NCBI GenBank assembly: GCA_035691485.1
Contig: DASSIZ010000017.1
Location: 1-34,398 of the forward strand
DNA length: 34,398 nt
From: Terriglobales bacterium
GTDB taxonomy: Bacteria > Acidobacteriota > Terriglobia > Terriglobales > Acidobacteriaceae
Direction of reading: 5' to 3'
Part shown: piece after piece, positions 1-6,622 of the stretch
Layout: the number at the start of each line of letters is the position of its first letter
How positions within the stretch are numbered: position 1 is the stretch's first letter
The notes under the pieces: generated by a model
The model's database searches: none
What the model saw: the letters and a program-made list of their open reading frames with translations, nothing else
What the model was told of the DNA's origin: nothing
Made by a program: the position numbers and the translations under genes

Positions 1-2
1 AC

Positions 3-284
3 ATCCAGGACGTGGCGCACGTCATCAATTACGATCTGCCGACCCTGCCGGAGGATTTCATCCACCGCGTAGGTCGCACCGGACGCGCCGGCGCCCTGGG
101 CCGGGCCTCGACATTAGTCTCGCCCGCGGAGGTGCTGGAACCGCGAAACATCGAGCGCGTGCTCAAGCTTCGCATTCAGCGCGGCGAGATCAAAGACGAT
201 ATTGCAGCCGAGCGCTCTTCGCGCCCGCGCAACACGCTGCCCAGCCGCACACTGCAGCCCCTGCCCGGCGAGGTGTTCGCCTGA
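3..284 (+). CDS. DEAD-box RNA helicase, C-terminal end (partial)
   Basis: This is the last 93 codons of an ATP-dependent RNA helicase; the beginning lies outside the window. The reading frame is already open at base 3 and reads [13 protein letters not shown], the typical start of the second RecA-like domain's late motifs, followed by [10 protein letters not shown], which is helicase motif VI with its arginine finger residues. These are the hallmark of the RhlE/DeaD group that unwinds structured RNA in the cytoplasm, for example in ribosome assembly or mRNA decay. After motif VI only about 60 residues follow, with a short basic tail ([11 protein letters not shown]) rather than the long RGG-rich tail of some relatives. 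The GTG at base 12 is internal and is not a start. The family call is firm; the subfamily cannot be decided from this fragment. Confidence 0.93.
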   Translation: MQDVAHVINYDLPTLPEDFIHRVGRTGRAGALGRASTLVSPAEVLEPRNIERVLKLRIQRGEIKDDIAAERSSRPRNTLPSRTLQPLPGEVFA

Positions 285-301
285 TCCAACAGGAGATGAG
301 A

Positions 302-469
302 TTGAAGACTACGGTTAGTTCCAATTGTGAATGCGGCCATGAAAAACGGGACCACGCTATCCCGCCTTTGGGCACCCAAGGTTATGGCGCATGCAAAGTT
401 TGTCTTTGCAACCGCTACACCAAAGTGACCTCCGTCGGACTCGCCGCCATCAACGCCGTCAGCCACTGA
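302..469 (+). CDS. Small Cys/His-rich putative zinc-binding protein
   Basis: A 55-codon reading frame just downstream of the helicase that is too short for most gene finders. It encodes a CECGH motif near the N-terminus, a further His five residues on (HEKRDH), a glycine-containing linker, and a CKVCLC motif, ending SVGLAAINAVSH. The pattern CxCGH-x4-H ... CxxCxC resembles small zinc-ribbon-like peptides seen in many bacteria, so zinc binding is a reasonable inference; no function is known to me. The start is placed at TTG 302 because AGGAG at 291-295 sits six bases before it; an in-frame ATG at 296 touches that site directly, too close to use. It may be cotranscribed with the helicase, 17 bases upstream, and with the PilZ gene downstream. 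Confidence 0.6.
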   Translation: MKTTVSSNCECGHEKRDHAIPPLGTQGYGACKVCLCNRYTKVTSVGLAAINAVSH

Positions 470-526
470 CGATGCGCGTATCCTACTGTGTCACTAGCCG
501 GGGTAACCGGGCGGGAGCACAATGCA

Positions 527-850
527 GTGGTGCCTTTCACTCCGGACCAAGAGCGTCGCAAGCACAACCGCCTTCCGCTTTCTTTTGCGTTTTTCGTGCG
601 TGGCACCAATCACGAGGGAAAGCCCTTCCGGGAGCTGCTCACCGCGCTCAATGTAAGCTCCGGGGGAATGCTGGCGCTGGCGTCGCCCAAATTTGTTCCT
701 GCAGGCCATGTCCAGATCGATCTTCCCGTCGGCGGCAAGGGCGAGGAACCTCGGCCGACCCATCGCGAACTATGGGCCGACGTGGTGCGCATCGAGCAGC
801 GCTCCCGCTATAAGCTGGTGGGACTGAGGTTTCAACGCGCGCTCGTTTGA
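527..850 (+). CDS. PilZ domain protein (c-di-GMP receptor)
   Basis: A single-domain PilZ protein of about 107 residues, expected to be cytoplasmic and to bind the second messenger cyclic di-GMP. Both signature elements are present: an RxxxR motif in ERRKHNRLPLS near the N-terminus and the N-x-S-x-x-G motif (NVSSGG) about 40 residues later, followed by the beta-barrel ending in YKLVGLRFQ. The start is set at GTG 527, which has GGGAG at 513-517 nine bases upstream; an in-frame GTG at 488 would add 13 residues but has no ribosome binding site. Another frame overlapping here (391-813) is an artefact, being Arg/Pro/Ser-rich with no domain. The target of this effector cannot be read from its neighbours. 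Confidence 0.85.
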   Translation: MVPFTPDQERRKHNRLPLSFAFFVRGTNHEGKPFRELLTALNVSSGGMLALASPKFVPAGHVQIDLPVGGKGEEPRPTHRELWADVVRIEQRSRYKLVGLRFQRALV

Positions 851-869
851 CCGAACAAACATCTTTTTT
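845..869 (+). terminator. Possible rho-independent terminator after the PilZ gene
   Basis: Five-base arms GTTTG (845-849) and CAAAC (856-860) with a six-base loop are followed three bases later by six T's (864-869). The stem overlaps the PilZ stop codon. It is weak in GC, so efficiency is uncertain, but it sits exactly between the convergent PilZ and hydrolase genes. Confidence 0.4.
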
Positions 870-895
870 CCCGAACACAGCGCCTGCCGTACAGT

Positions 896-1882
896 TCAGG
901 CTTTCGCGAAGAACTCGACGATTTGCCGCTCCGCCCAACGTCCGTCGTCGCCATTGTCGTCGCCCACGAACGCACAGTGGCCGCCGTGCTCGGTCTCGAC
1001 GAAATGCACCTTCGTATTCTCTTCCAGCGCGGTTCGCGTCTCGGGAAGAATGCGGATAAACGGGTCATCCTTGGCGTGGATCACCAGCGTCGGCACCGCT
1101 ATCCGGGGCACCAGCGGAGATGCGCTGGCGCGGCGGTAGTAATCTTCCGCGCCCGAAAAACCGCAGTAGCGTGCCGTTACCTCATCATCGAAGTCACGGA
1201 TGCTGCGTAACGCGCGCCAGCCCGGACGCCGATACACGCCCGGAAACAGCCGCGCCTTGCGCCCGATGCTCCGCCACAGCGACACCAGGAAACGCCACTC
1301 GTAGATCCTGTTGGACCATCGGTGCAGTTCCGCCGCGCTCGCCGCCAAATCGATTCCCGGACAAACCGCGGCGAAGGCCTTCACCTCGCGTGGCGGGCCG
1401 CTGCCCCACTCCCCGGCCAATTTCAGCACCATGTTGCCGCCCATGGAAAACCCGGCAACGGCGACGCGCGACAGTTGGTCTGCGGAAATCAGCTCGTTCA
1501 CCACCGCTCCCACGTCACTGGAAATGCCCGAGTGATACAGGGTCGGCGCAAGCTGTTCGGTGCCTCCGCAACTGCGCACGTTCATCCGCACCACGTTCAT
1601 GCCCGCCGCCCATGCCTTGCTTCCGGTGCCGATCACGTAATTCGAATCGCTCGATCCTTCCAGGCCATGCACGATGACGGCGGTTGTCGCCTCACCACGC
1701 TCCCGCTGCCAGTGGCACTCGCAGCGCACCTGCACGCCCTCTTCCACGGAGAACAGGCGACGCTCGGGTGGAGGCAGCAGGTTTCGCCGCGGCAAAAAAT
1801 GCCCGGCGAGCGTCTGCGCATGTCCGCCCCGCAGCCAGCGCCGTGGCACAAATCGGTCGCGATCGCTGGCCTGGGATGACAT
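896..1882 (-). CDS. Alpha/beta hydrolase, YheT/EMB8 family
   Basis: A 328-residue cytoplasmic alpha/beta-fold hydrolase of the YheT (EMB8, ABHD1/3) family, which are carboxyl-ester hydrolases of poorly known substrate. Visible family marks are RWLRGGHAQTL near the N-terminus, the oxyanion-side HGLEGSSDS, the nucleophile elbow GFSMGGN (Ser146), an acidic residue in HAKDDPF and the C-terminal catalytic His in EHGGHCAF. Length is normal for the family. The start is ATG 1882, preceded by GCAGGA without spacing; a GTG at 1912 would add ten residues but also lacks a clear ribosome site. It diverges from the FmdB-type gene; the roughly 100 bases between them hold at least one good promoter. I am sure of the fold and family, not of the substrate. 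Confidence 0.88.
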   Translation of the reverse strand: MSSQASDRDRFVPRRWLRGGHAQTLAGHFLPRRNLLPPPERRLFSVEEGVQVRCECHWQRERGEATTAVIVHGLEGSSDSNYVIGTGSKAWAAGMNVVRMNVRSCGGTEQLAPTLYHSGISSDVGAVVNELISADQLSRVAVAGFSMGGNMVLKLAGEWGSGPPREVKAFAAVCPGIDLAASAAELHRWSNRIYEWRFLVSLWRSIGRKARLFPGVYRRPGWRALRSIRDFDDEVTARYCGFSGAEDYYRRASASPLVPRIAVPTLVIHAKDDPFIRILPETRTALEENTKVHFVETEHGGHCAFVGDDNGDDGRWAERQIVEFFAKA

Positions 1883-1889
1883 TCCTGCG

Positions 1890-1919
1890 TTGCTGAATTT
1901 TTCCGGCGGCACTTATAAT
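1890..1919 (+). promoter_or_regulatory. Sigma-70-type promoter for the FmdB-family gene
   Basis: A perfect TATAAT at 1914-1919 is preceded, with an 18-base spacer, by TTGCTG at 1890-1895, a partial match to TTGACA. It points toward the zinc-ribbon gene that starts at 1982. The -35 half is weak. Confidence 0.5.
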
Positions 1920-1981
1920 GGAATGCAGCGCACCAGCAAAAGTTTTGCGATCGCCGCCCCGTGGCGGCACGCACGGTCAAT

Positions 1982-2179
1982 ATGCCCATATTTGAGTACA
2001 TCTGCAAGGACTGCAAGAAGCCGTTCGAGGCGCTGATCATTGGCTCGCGGCGGCCGGAATGTCCCGGTTGTCACGGCCAGAACCTGGCGCAACAGATTTC
2101 CGTGTTCTCCGTCGGCGCACCCCGCAGCTACACCAGCGGCAATGCCGCCCCCGCCTGCGGAGCCGGCGCTTCTACTTGA
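1982..2179 (+). CDS. FmdB-family zinc ribbon protein
   Basis: A 65-residue protein beginning MPIFEYICKDC, the diagnostic opening of the FmdB/CxxC_CxxC_SSSS regulatory-protein family. The zinc ribbon is made of CKDC and CPGC about 20 residues apart; the tail is Ser/Gly/Ala-rich and ends in a CGAGAST segment, also usual for the family. FmdB was named from a putative regulator of formamidase genes; the real role of the small homologues is unknown. The start is fixed by the conserved MPIFEY opening; the frame is open further upstream to 1961 but that part is not conserved. A good -10 box lies 63 bases upstream. Confidence 0.87.
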   Translation: MPIFEYICKDCKKPFEALIIGSRRPECPGCHGQNLAQQISVFSVGAPRSYTSGNAAPACGAGAST

Positions 2180-2275
2180 GGCCTTTCCCGCGGGCCGGGC
2201 GCCTGCTGCATGGAATAAGGCCACAAGGCCTCCCTCGCCGTTTTCCAGAATTGATCGCCCGCGTTGCGTGTCTAT

Positions 2276-2293
2276 TAGTTTAATATTGAACTA
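2276..2293. promoter_or_regulatory. 18-bp palindromic operator upstream of pirin (MarR site)
   Basis: TAGTTTAATATTGAACTA is palindromic in 8 of its 9 base pairs. Its 14-base core GTTTAATATTGAAC (2278-2291) occurs again, identical on the other strand, at 4661-4674 upstream of the marR gene. A possible core promoter, TTGATC (2251-2256) with TATTAG (2273-2278), overlaps its left edge, which would suit a repressor site. The sequence identity is seen directly; MarR binding is inferred. Confidence 0.65.
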
Positions 2294-2344
2294 CTTCCTG
2301 AATCGCGATTCAACGTTAAAGCATCTTATCGGGCGGAGGCGCTT

Positions 2345-3046
2345 ATGATTACGGTTCGTCCCGCATCCGAACGCGGCCACTTCGACCATGGATGGCTGAA
2401 CACCTATCACACCTTTTCTTTCGCCGATTATCACGACCCGAAACATACCCATTTTCGCGCCCTGCGCGTCATCAACGAAGACACGGTCCAGCCGGGCGGA
2501 GGTTTCGGCACCCACCCGCACCGCGACATGGAGATCATCACTTACATCCTACAAGGCGGGCTCGCCCACAAGGACAGCATGGGCAATGGCTCGACCATCG
2601 TTCCCGGCGATGTGCAGCGTATGAGCGCCGGCACTGGAGTCCTGCACAGCGAGTTCAACCACTCGCCCGACGAGTTGGTCCACCTGCTGCAGATCTGGAT
2701 CTTTCCCGACCAGCACGGCCTCAAGCCCAGCTACGAACAGAAGAGCTTTTCGGCCGGAGACAAGCTGAACCGTCTGCGCCTGGTCGCGTCGCCGGAGGCC
2801 AGCGACGGCTCGGTCACCATCCACTCGGACGCCCGCGTGTACGGCTCTGTGCTCGAAGCCGGAAAGAGCGTGAAGCACGAACTGGCCAAGGGCCGCGGCG
2901 CGTGGGTGCAGGTCATCCGCGGCGAGATTGAGGTGAACGGCAAGAAACTTGCAGCCGGCGATGGCGCCAGCATCGAAAATGAAAGCATGCTGGCCATTAC
3001 CGGACAATCAGGAAGCTCCGAGTTCCTGCTGTTCGACCTTGCCTAA
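2345..3046 (+). CDS. Pirin-family protein (YhhW/quercetinase-like bicupin)
   Basis: A 233-residue bicupin of the pirin family, whose bacterial members bind a metal (Fe, Ni or similar) and in some cases have quercetin dioxygenase activity or modulate central metabolism. The N-terminal cupin holds the metal-site residues in THPHRDME (two His) and LHSEFNHS (His and Glu); the second cupin, from about residue 140, lacks them, as usual. The length matches the YhhW type. GGAGG at 2335-2339 lies five bases before the ATG and fixes the start. The upstream palindrome shared with the marR gene suggests repression by that MarR protein, perhaps released by a small aromatic or oxidant. The protease gene 87 bases downstream may be cotranscribed. 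Confidence 0.93.
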   Translation: MITVRPASERGHFDHGWLNTYHTFSFADYHDPKHTHFRALRVINEDTVQPGGGFGTHPHRDMEIITYILQGGLAHKDSMGNGSTIVPGDVQRMSAGTGVLHSEFNHSPDELVHLLQIWIFPDQHGLKPSYEQKSFSAGDKLNRLRLVASPEASDGSVTIHSDARVYGSVLEAGKSVKHELAKGRGAWVQVIRGEIEVNGKKLAAGDGASIENESMLAITGQSGSSEFLLFDLA

Positions 3047-3133
3047 TGTGAAGGGACGCTTTGAACGGCCTTTCCGATGGCGATCGTAGAGGCCGCCACG
3101 AATCCGGAACCCCGCTGCCATCATCCATAGGAC

Positions 3134-4156
3134 ATGAGCAGCCTTCACTTTGTTCGCGGAGAACACCAAACATCTTTCTCTGCTCCCCCAATTGAATCTT
3201 CGGACGCTGAACTTCTCGATGCCTACTCGCGCGCGGTTACCTCAGCGGCCGAGCGCGTCGTGCCGGCGGTCGTGCACATTACGGTGACGTCGAGGCTGCG
3301 ACGGGCCGGCGCGGAGGTGGAACGCGCTGCCGGTTCGGGTTCCGGTTTCATCTTTACTCCCGACGGCCTGATCCTGACCAATAGCCATGTGGTTCACGGC
3401 GCCTCCCGCATTGAAGTACAGGTTTCCGACGGCCGGCACATGCCCGCGGTCCTGATCGGCGATGATCCCGGGACCGACCTTGCCGTGGTCCGCGTCGAAG
3501 GCACGGGGCTCCCGTTCGTGACCCTGGGAAATTCCAAGCGCCTGCAGGTCGGCCAGTTGGTGATCGCCATTGGCAGCCCTTTCGGCTTTCAACACACCGT
3601 AACGGCCGGAGTGGTAAGCGGCCTTGGACGCACTCTGCGCTCGCGTTCCGGACGGCTGATCTCCGACGTTTTGCAAACCGACGCTGCGCTCAACCCCGGT
3701 AACTCCGGGGGACCGCTGGTCAACTCACGCGGCGAAGTAGTCGGCGTGAATACGGCGACCATATTGCCGGCGCAGGGAATCTGCTTCGCCATCGGCATCA
3801 ACACCGCGCAGTACGTGGCGGCGCGATTGATCCGCGATGGCCGCATCCGGCGCGCCTACATCGGCGTCGTCGGCCAGACGGTGCCGCTGGCGCGCAAACT
3901 CAGGCTGTTTCACAATGTCGAGCAGGAATCGGCCATCCTGGTGCAGTCGGTGGAAAACGGGAGCCCCGCGGAGCGCGCCGGAGTGCGCGCCGGAGACCTG
4001 CTGCTCAGCTTCGCCGGGGGCGTGCTCGCCGGCATTGACGACCTGCAGCGCGAACTTAGCGATGAACGTATTGAGCGCGCCGCGGATCTGCTGATCCTGC
4101 GCGGCGTGGAGCGTGTGCAGGCGAAGATTACGCCGGAAGAATATCGAAACGAGTAG
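3134..4156 (+). CDS. DegP/HtrA-like trypsin-type serine protease with one PDZ domain
   Basis: A 340-residue S1C protease. The catalytic triad is complete: His85 in TNSHVV, Asp115 in GTDLAVV and Ser191 in NPGNSGGP. A single PDZ domain covers about residues 245-335 (SVENGSPAERAGVRAGDLLLSF). Proteins of this group degrade or sense misfolded substrates in the periplasm. Here, however, no signal peptide or N-terminal membrane segment is visible: the first 40 residues are polar, so it is either cytoplasmic or the true start and export signal are misjudged. The ATG has only a closely spaced AGGA before it, so the start is uncertain. It runs toward the marR gene and the two stops are five bases apart. 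Confidence 0.9.
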   Translation: MSSLHFVRGEHQTSFSAPPIESSDAELLDAYSRAVTSAAERVVPAVVHITVTSRLRRAGAEVERAAGSGSGFIFTPDGLILTNSHVVHGASRIEVQVSDGRHMPAVLIGDDPGTDLAVVRVEGTGLPFVTLGNSKRLQVGQLVIAIGSPFGFQHTVTAGVVSGLGRTLRSRSGRLISDVLQTDAALNPGNSGGPLVNSRGEVVGVNTATILPAQGICFAIGINTAQYVAARLIRDGRIRRAYIGVVGQTVPLARKLRLFHNVEQESAILVQSVENGSPAERAGVRAGDLLLSFAGGVLAGIDDLQRELSDERIERAADLLILRGVERVQAKITPEEYRNE

Positions 4157-4161
4157 CGTGC

Positions 4162-4635
4162 TCAGCGCTTCTGGTCGCCATTGCGATCCGCGGCGACGGT
4201 CGTTCCGAGTTTGCGAGCCAGCGCTGCAAGTGTCTCCTGCTCGGACGGAGTGAGCGCCGACATCAAGTCCACCATCCGCTCCAGATGCTTGGGGAACAGC
4301 TGCGCGATAAGCCTCCTTCCCTTCGCAGTAATTGCAACCAGGTAATAGCGCTTGTCGGCGGCCTGGCGGGTGCGCGTCACCAGCCCCCGCCTTTCCAGGT
4401 TTCTGACTACCATGGTCAGGTTGCCGCTGGTTTTCAGGATCTTGCGCGCCAACTCGCCGAGACACAGCGAACCGATGTGGTAAAGCGCTTCCAGCACGCC
4501 GAACTGGCTGGGAGTCAGTCCCGCAGACTCCACTTGCGACATGAGCAAGGAATCCACTGTGTCGGCGGCCCGCAGCAGCTTGACGTAAACGTTGAGCGCG
4601 CGTTCCTGCCGGGCGGTGCCATGAAAGTGTTTCAT
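4162..4635 (-). CDS. MarR-family transcriptional regulator
   Basis: A 157-residue winged-helix regulator. The MarR fold is seen in the segment from LTPSQFGVLEALYHIGSL through the recognition helix (KTSGNLTMVVRNLERRGLV) to the wing (RQAADKRYYLVAIT), with flanking helices for dimerisation. It has one cysteine, Cys58 in SLCLGEL, a place where some MarR relatives sense oxidants; that is speculation here. The start ATG is preceded by CAAGGCTGAG. A 20-bp palindrome 23 bases upstream of the start (4658-4677) most likely mediates autorepression, and a matching site in front of pirin suggests a second target. The metal-uptake operon upstream on the same strand ends 105 bases away and is probably a separate unit. 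Confidence 0.92.
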   Translation of the reverse strand: MKHFHGTARQERALNVYVKLLRAADTVDSLLMSQVESAGLTPSQFGVLEALYHIGSLCLGELARKILKTSGNLTMVVRNLERRGLVTRTRQAADKRYYLVAITAKGRRLIAQLFPKHLERMVDLMSALTPSEQETLAALARKLGTTVAADRNGDQKR

Positions 4636-4657
4636 CTCAGCCTTGCGGATCGTAAGT

Positions 4658-4677
4658 ATGGTTCAATATTAAACCAT
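4658..4677. promoter_or_regulatory. 20-bp palindromic operator upstream of marR
   Basis: ATGGTTCAATATTAAACCAT is palindromic except for one base pair. Read on the minus strand its core, GTTTAATATTGAAC, is identical to the site in front of the pirin gene. Its position 23 bases before the marR start suits autoregulation. Confidence 0.65.
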
Positions 4678-4740
4678 TTCACCAGGACCGCGCGAAGGGA
4701 AGCAAGGGCGTTCGTTTGGCACCTGCAGCTGAACTTGGAG

Positions 4741-5607
4741 TTACCTTCTCTCCTGGTACACGGTTTCTCGCTCACGCACCGGCAGGGGCACGCGACGCCA
4801 AAAGAACGTGCGCGCCAGGAACATCAGCAGCAGCACGCCGCCGAACGTGCATACGATCGTCGCGCCCGTCGGCAGGTCCATCCAGACAGAGAAGTAACAA
4901 CCAAGCGCCGAAACCAGCGTGCCCATGGTCCAACCGATGGCCAGGCGCGGGCCGATGCGGTCGGCAAAAAGCATGGCGCCAACCGAGGGCACCACCAGAT
5001 AACAAAAGACGAGCAGCACACCGGCGATGGCGACCGAAGAGGTGACGACAAATCCGAATGATGCGTAAAAAAGAAAATCCCACAGCCCGATCGAAATGCC
5101 GGACTGCTCCGCCAATTTCGGGTCGGTGGAGATGAGCAGGAACTTGCGCCGGAAGATGTAATGAAAAAGCCCGATGGCGCCGTAAAGTACGGCGGTCTTG
5201 ATGACCTCCGGACGCGAAACGGCGAGAATGTTGCCCACCAGCATGTCCTTGAGGTGCTCTGTTTCTCCGGTCGCTTTGCTCATCGCGAGAATGGCGGCGG
5301 CGGAAGCCACGGCGTAAGTGATGCCGATGAAAGCTTCCAGCGGAATGCGTCCGCGGTGTGCGCGCACCAGTGCGAAGATGCCGGCGCCGAGGAACGTGAA
5401 GGCGAGACTGATCCAATAGGCCCCGCCGCCGTGCGGATCCATGCCGGCCAGGATTGCGATGGTGGCGCCCAGCGCGGCAATCTGCGCCAGCGCCAGGTCC
5501 ACGAAGATGACTCCGCGCTCGACAACATGCACCCCAAGGTAGGCGTGAATGCCGGTCAAGATCAGGCTGGCAAGAAATGGCAAAATCAGGAACGAGAGAA
5601 TCAACAT
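4741..5607 (-). CDS. ABC-3 family metal transporter permease (ZnuB/MntB type)
   Basis: A 288-residue inner-membrane permease with about eight to nine hydrophobic helices, of the ABC-3 family that imports Zn2+, Mn2+ or Fe2+. Typical segments are HVVERGVIFVDLALAQIAALGA, here running as positions 27-48, the LEAFIGITYAVASA stretch and the cytoplasmic ATPase-contact region around LVGNILAVSRPEV. It ends in a charged tail. ATG 5607 has AGGTG nine bases upstream. The receptor gene ends 40 bases upstream, so the two are surely cotranscribed. What is missing is the ABC ATPase: neither side of the pair nor any other part of the window encodes one. Metal specificity cannot be told from the permease. Confidence 0.92.
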   Translation of the reverse strand: MLILSFLILPFLASLILTGIHAYLGVHVVERGVIFVDLALAQIAALGATIAILAGMDPHGGGAYWISLAFTFLGAGIFALVRAHRGRIPLEAFIGITYAVASAAAILAMSKATGETEHLKDMLVGNILAVSRPEVIKTAVLYGAIGLFHYIFRRKFLLISTDPKLAEQSGISIGLWDFLFYASFGFVVTSSVAIAGVLLVFCYLVVPSVGAMLFADRIGPRLAIGWTMGTLVSALGCYFSVWMDLPTGATIVCTFGGVLLLMFLARTFFWRRVPLPVRERETVYQERR

Positions 5608-5647
5608 CTATGGTTCACCTGTGTCGAGCATTCCGACTGGCGATCGT

Positions 5648-6568
5648 TTATTTTGTCGCGTTGAACGCCTTGGTCAATAACCCGATATCGTAATCGAAGA
5701 GCTTGAAATAGTTGTCGATTCCCTTTTCGCCGCCGACGGAAGGCAGCAACACCAGCACCTGCGCGCCGGTTTCGCGGCCGATGCTGTTCGGCGTCTTCAG
5801 GTCGAAGTAGGGTTCCACCAGCACTAACTTAACATTGTCGCGCTTCATCATCTGGATCAGTTCCAGCGTGTGCTGGGGCGTCGGCGGAATGCCGGGGCGG
5901 GGCTCGATGTATCCCACCACGTTGAGTCCGAAGTGCTTGGAAAAGTTCGTCCAGGAGTTGTGATAGGTGACCACCTTGCGCCCGCGAAATGGCCCCATCT
6001 GGTCGTCCCAGTTTTTCTCGGCCGCGGTAAGGCGCTTTTCGAAATCGGCCAGCCGCTGCTGGAAATAGGAACTGTCCTGGGGATCAAGTTCGCCCAGTTT
6101 GGCGGCGATCCCCTTCGCCACACGCCGGCCATTGTCGGGATTGAGCCAGTAGTGCGGGTTTCCGAGTGGGTGGACGTCGCCCATGGCGCGTGTGACTTGG
6201 CCGGTAGGAATTTCCAGTATCTCGGCAAACTGCGACGCATCGAGGTAGCCCGGTGCGCCGACTTGCACGCGAGGATTGCCGCTTTGCGTGATCAGCGGCG
6301 GCAGCCATCCGATTTCCAGTTGCAGCCCGACGCTGATCAGCAGGTCGGCATTGCGCAGCTTCAACAGAAAACTCGGCTTCGCTTCCACGAAGTGCGGGTC
6401 CTGGTAACCCTTGGCAATCGCTTCAATGTTGATGCGGTCGCCTCCGACTTCCTGCGCCAGCGCGGCAAGATCGGTGGTCGAAGTGACCACATTGAGTTTT
6501 TTCGCGAACGCCAGGGGAGCACCGAAGATCAGGACCGCCGCGATCGAAATTACAAGATAACGCTTCAT
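5648..6568 (-). CDS. Periplasmic metal-binding receptor of ABC transporter (ZnuA/TroA family)
   Basis: A 306-residue cluster A-9 solute-binding protein. A signal peptide (MKRYLVISIAAVLIFGAPLAFA) precedes the mature start. Expected metal ligands are present: His59 in DPHFVEAKP, His139 in GNPHYWLNPD, His203 in TYHNSW and an acidic residue in the VEPYFD region. The His-rich loop of classical ZnuA is absent, so Zn, Mn and Fe are all possible. The start is ATG 6568, preceded by GGAGAAAGAA; an in-frame upstream codon at 6604 would add 12 residues before the signal peptide and is unlikely. It lies between an outer-membrane barrel gene, 54 bases upstream, and the permease, 40 bases downstream, making an outer-to-inner membrane metal uptake operon. 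Confidence 0.93.
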   Translation of the reverse strand: MKRYLVISIAAVLIFGAPLAFAKKLNVVTSTTDLAALAQEVGGDRINIEAIAKGYQDPHFVEAKPSFLLKLRNADLLISVGLQLEIGWLPPLITQSGNPRVQVGAPGYLDASQFAEILEIPTGQVTRAMGDVHPLGNPHYWLNPDNGRRVAKGIAAKLGELDPQDSSYFQQRLADFEKRLTAAEKNWDDQMGPFRGRKVVTYHNSWTNFSKHFGLNVVGYIEPRPGIPPTPQHTLELIQMMKRDNVKLVLVEPYFDLKTPNSIGRETGAQVLVLLPSVGGEKGIDNYFKLFDYDIGLLTKAFNATK

Positions 6569-6622
6569 TTCTTTCTCCATATATGGCAACCGGCTGCTAA
6601 GCAATCAGAGCCGGGCACTGTC

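Noticed and set aside
391-813. 140-codon frame overlapping the PilZ gene
   Set aside because: The other frame has the RxxxR and NxSxxG PilZ motifs; this one is a Ser/Arg/Pro-rich artefact of high GC.
4285-5061. 258-codon plus-strand frame across marR and the permease
   Set aside because: It is antisense to two genes with clear families, and is His/Gln/Arg-rich without a domain.
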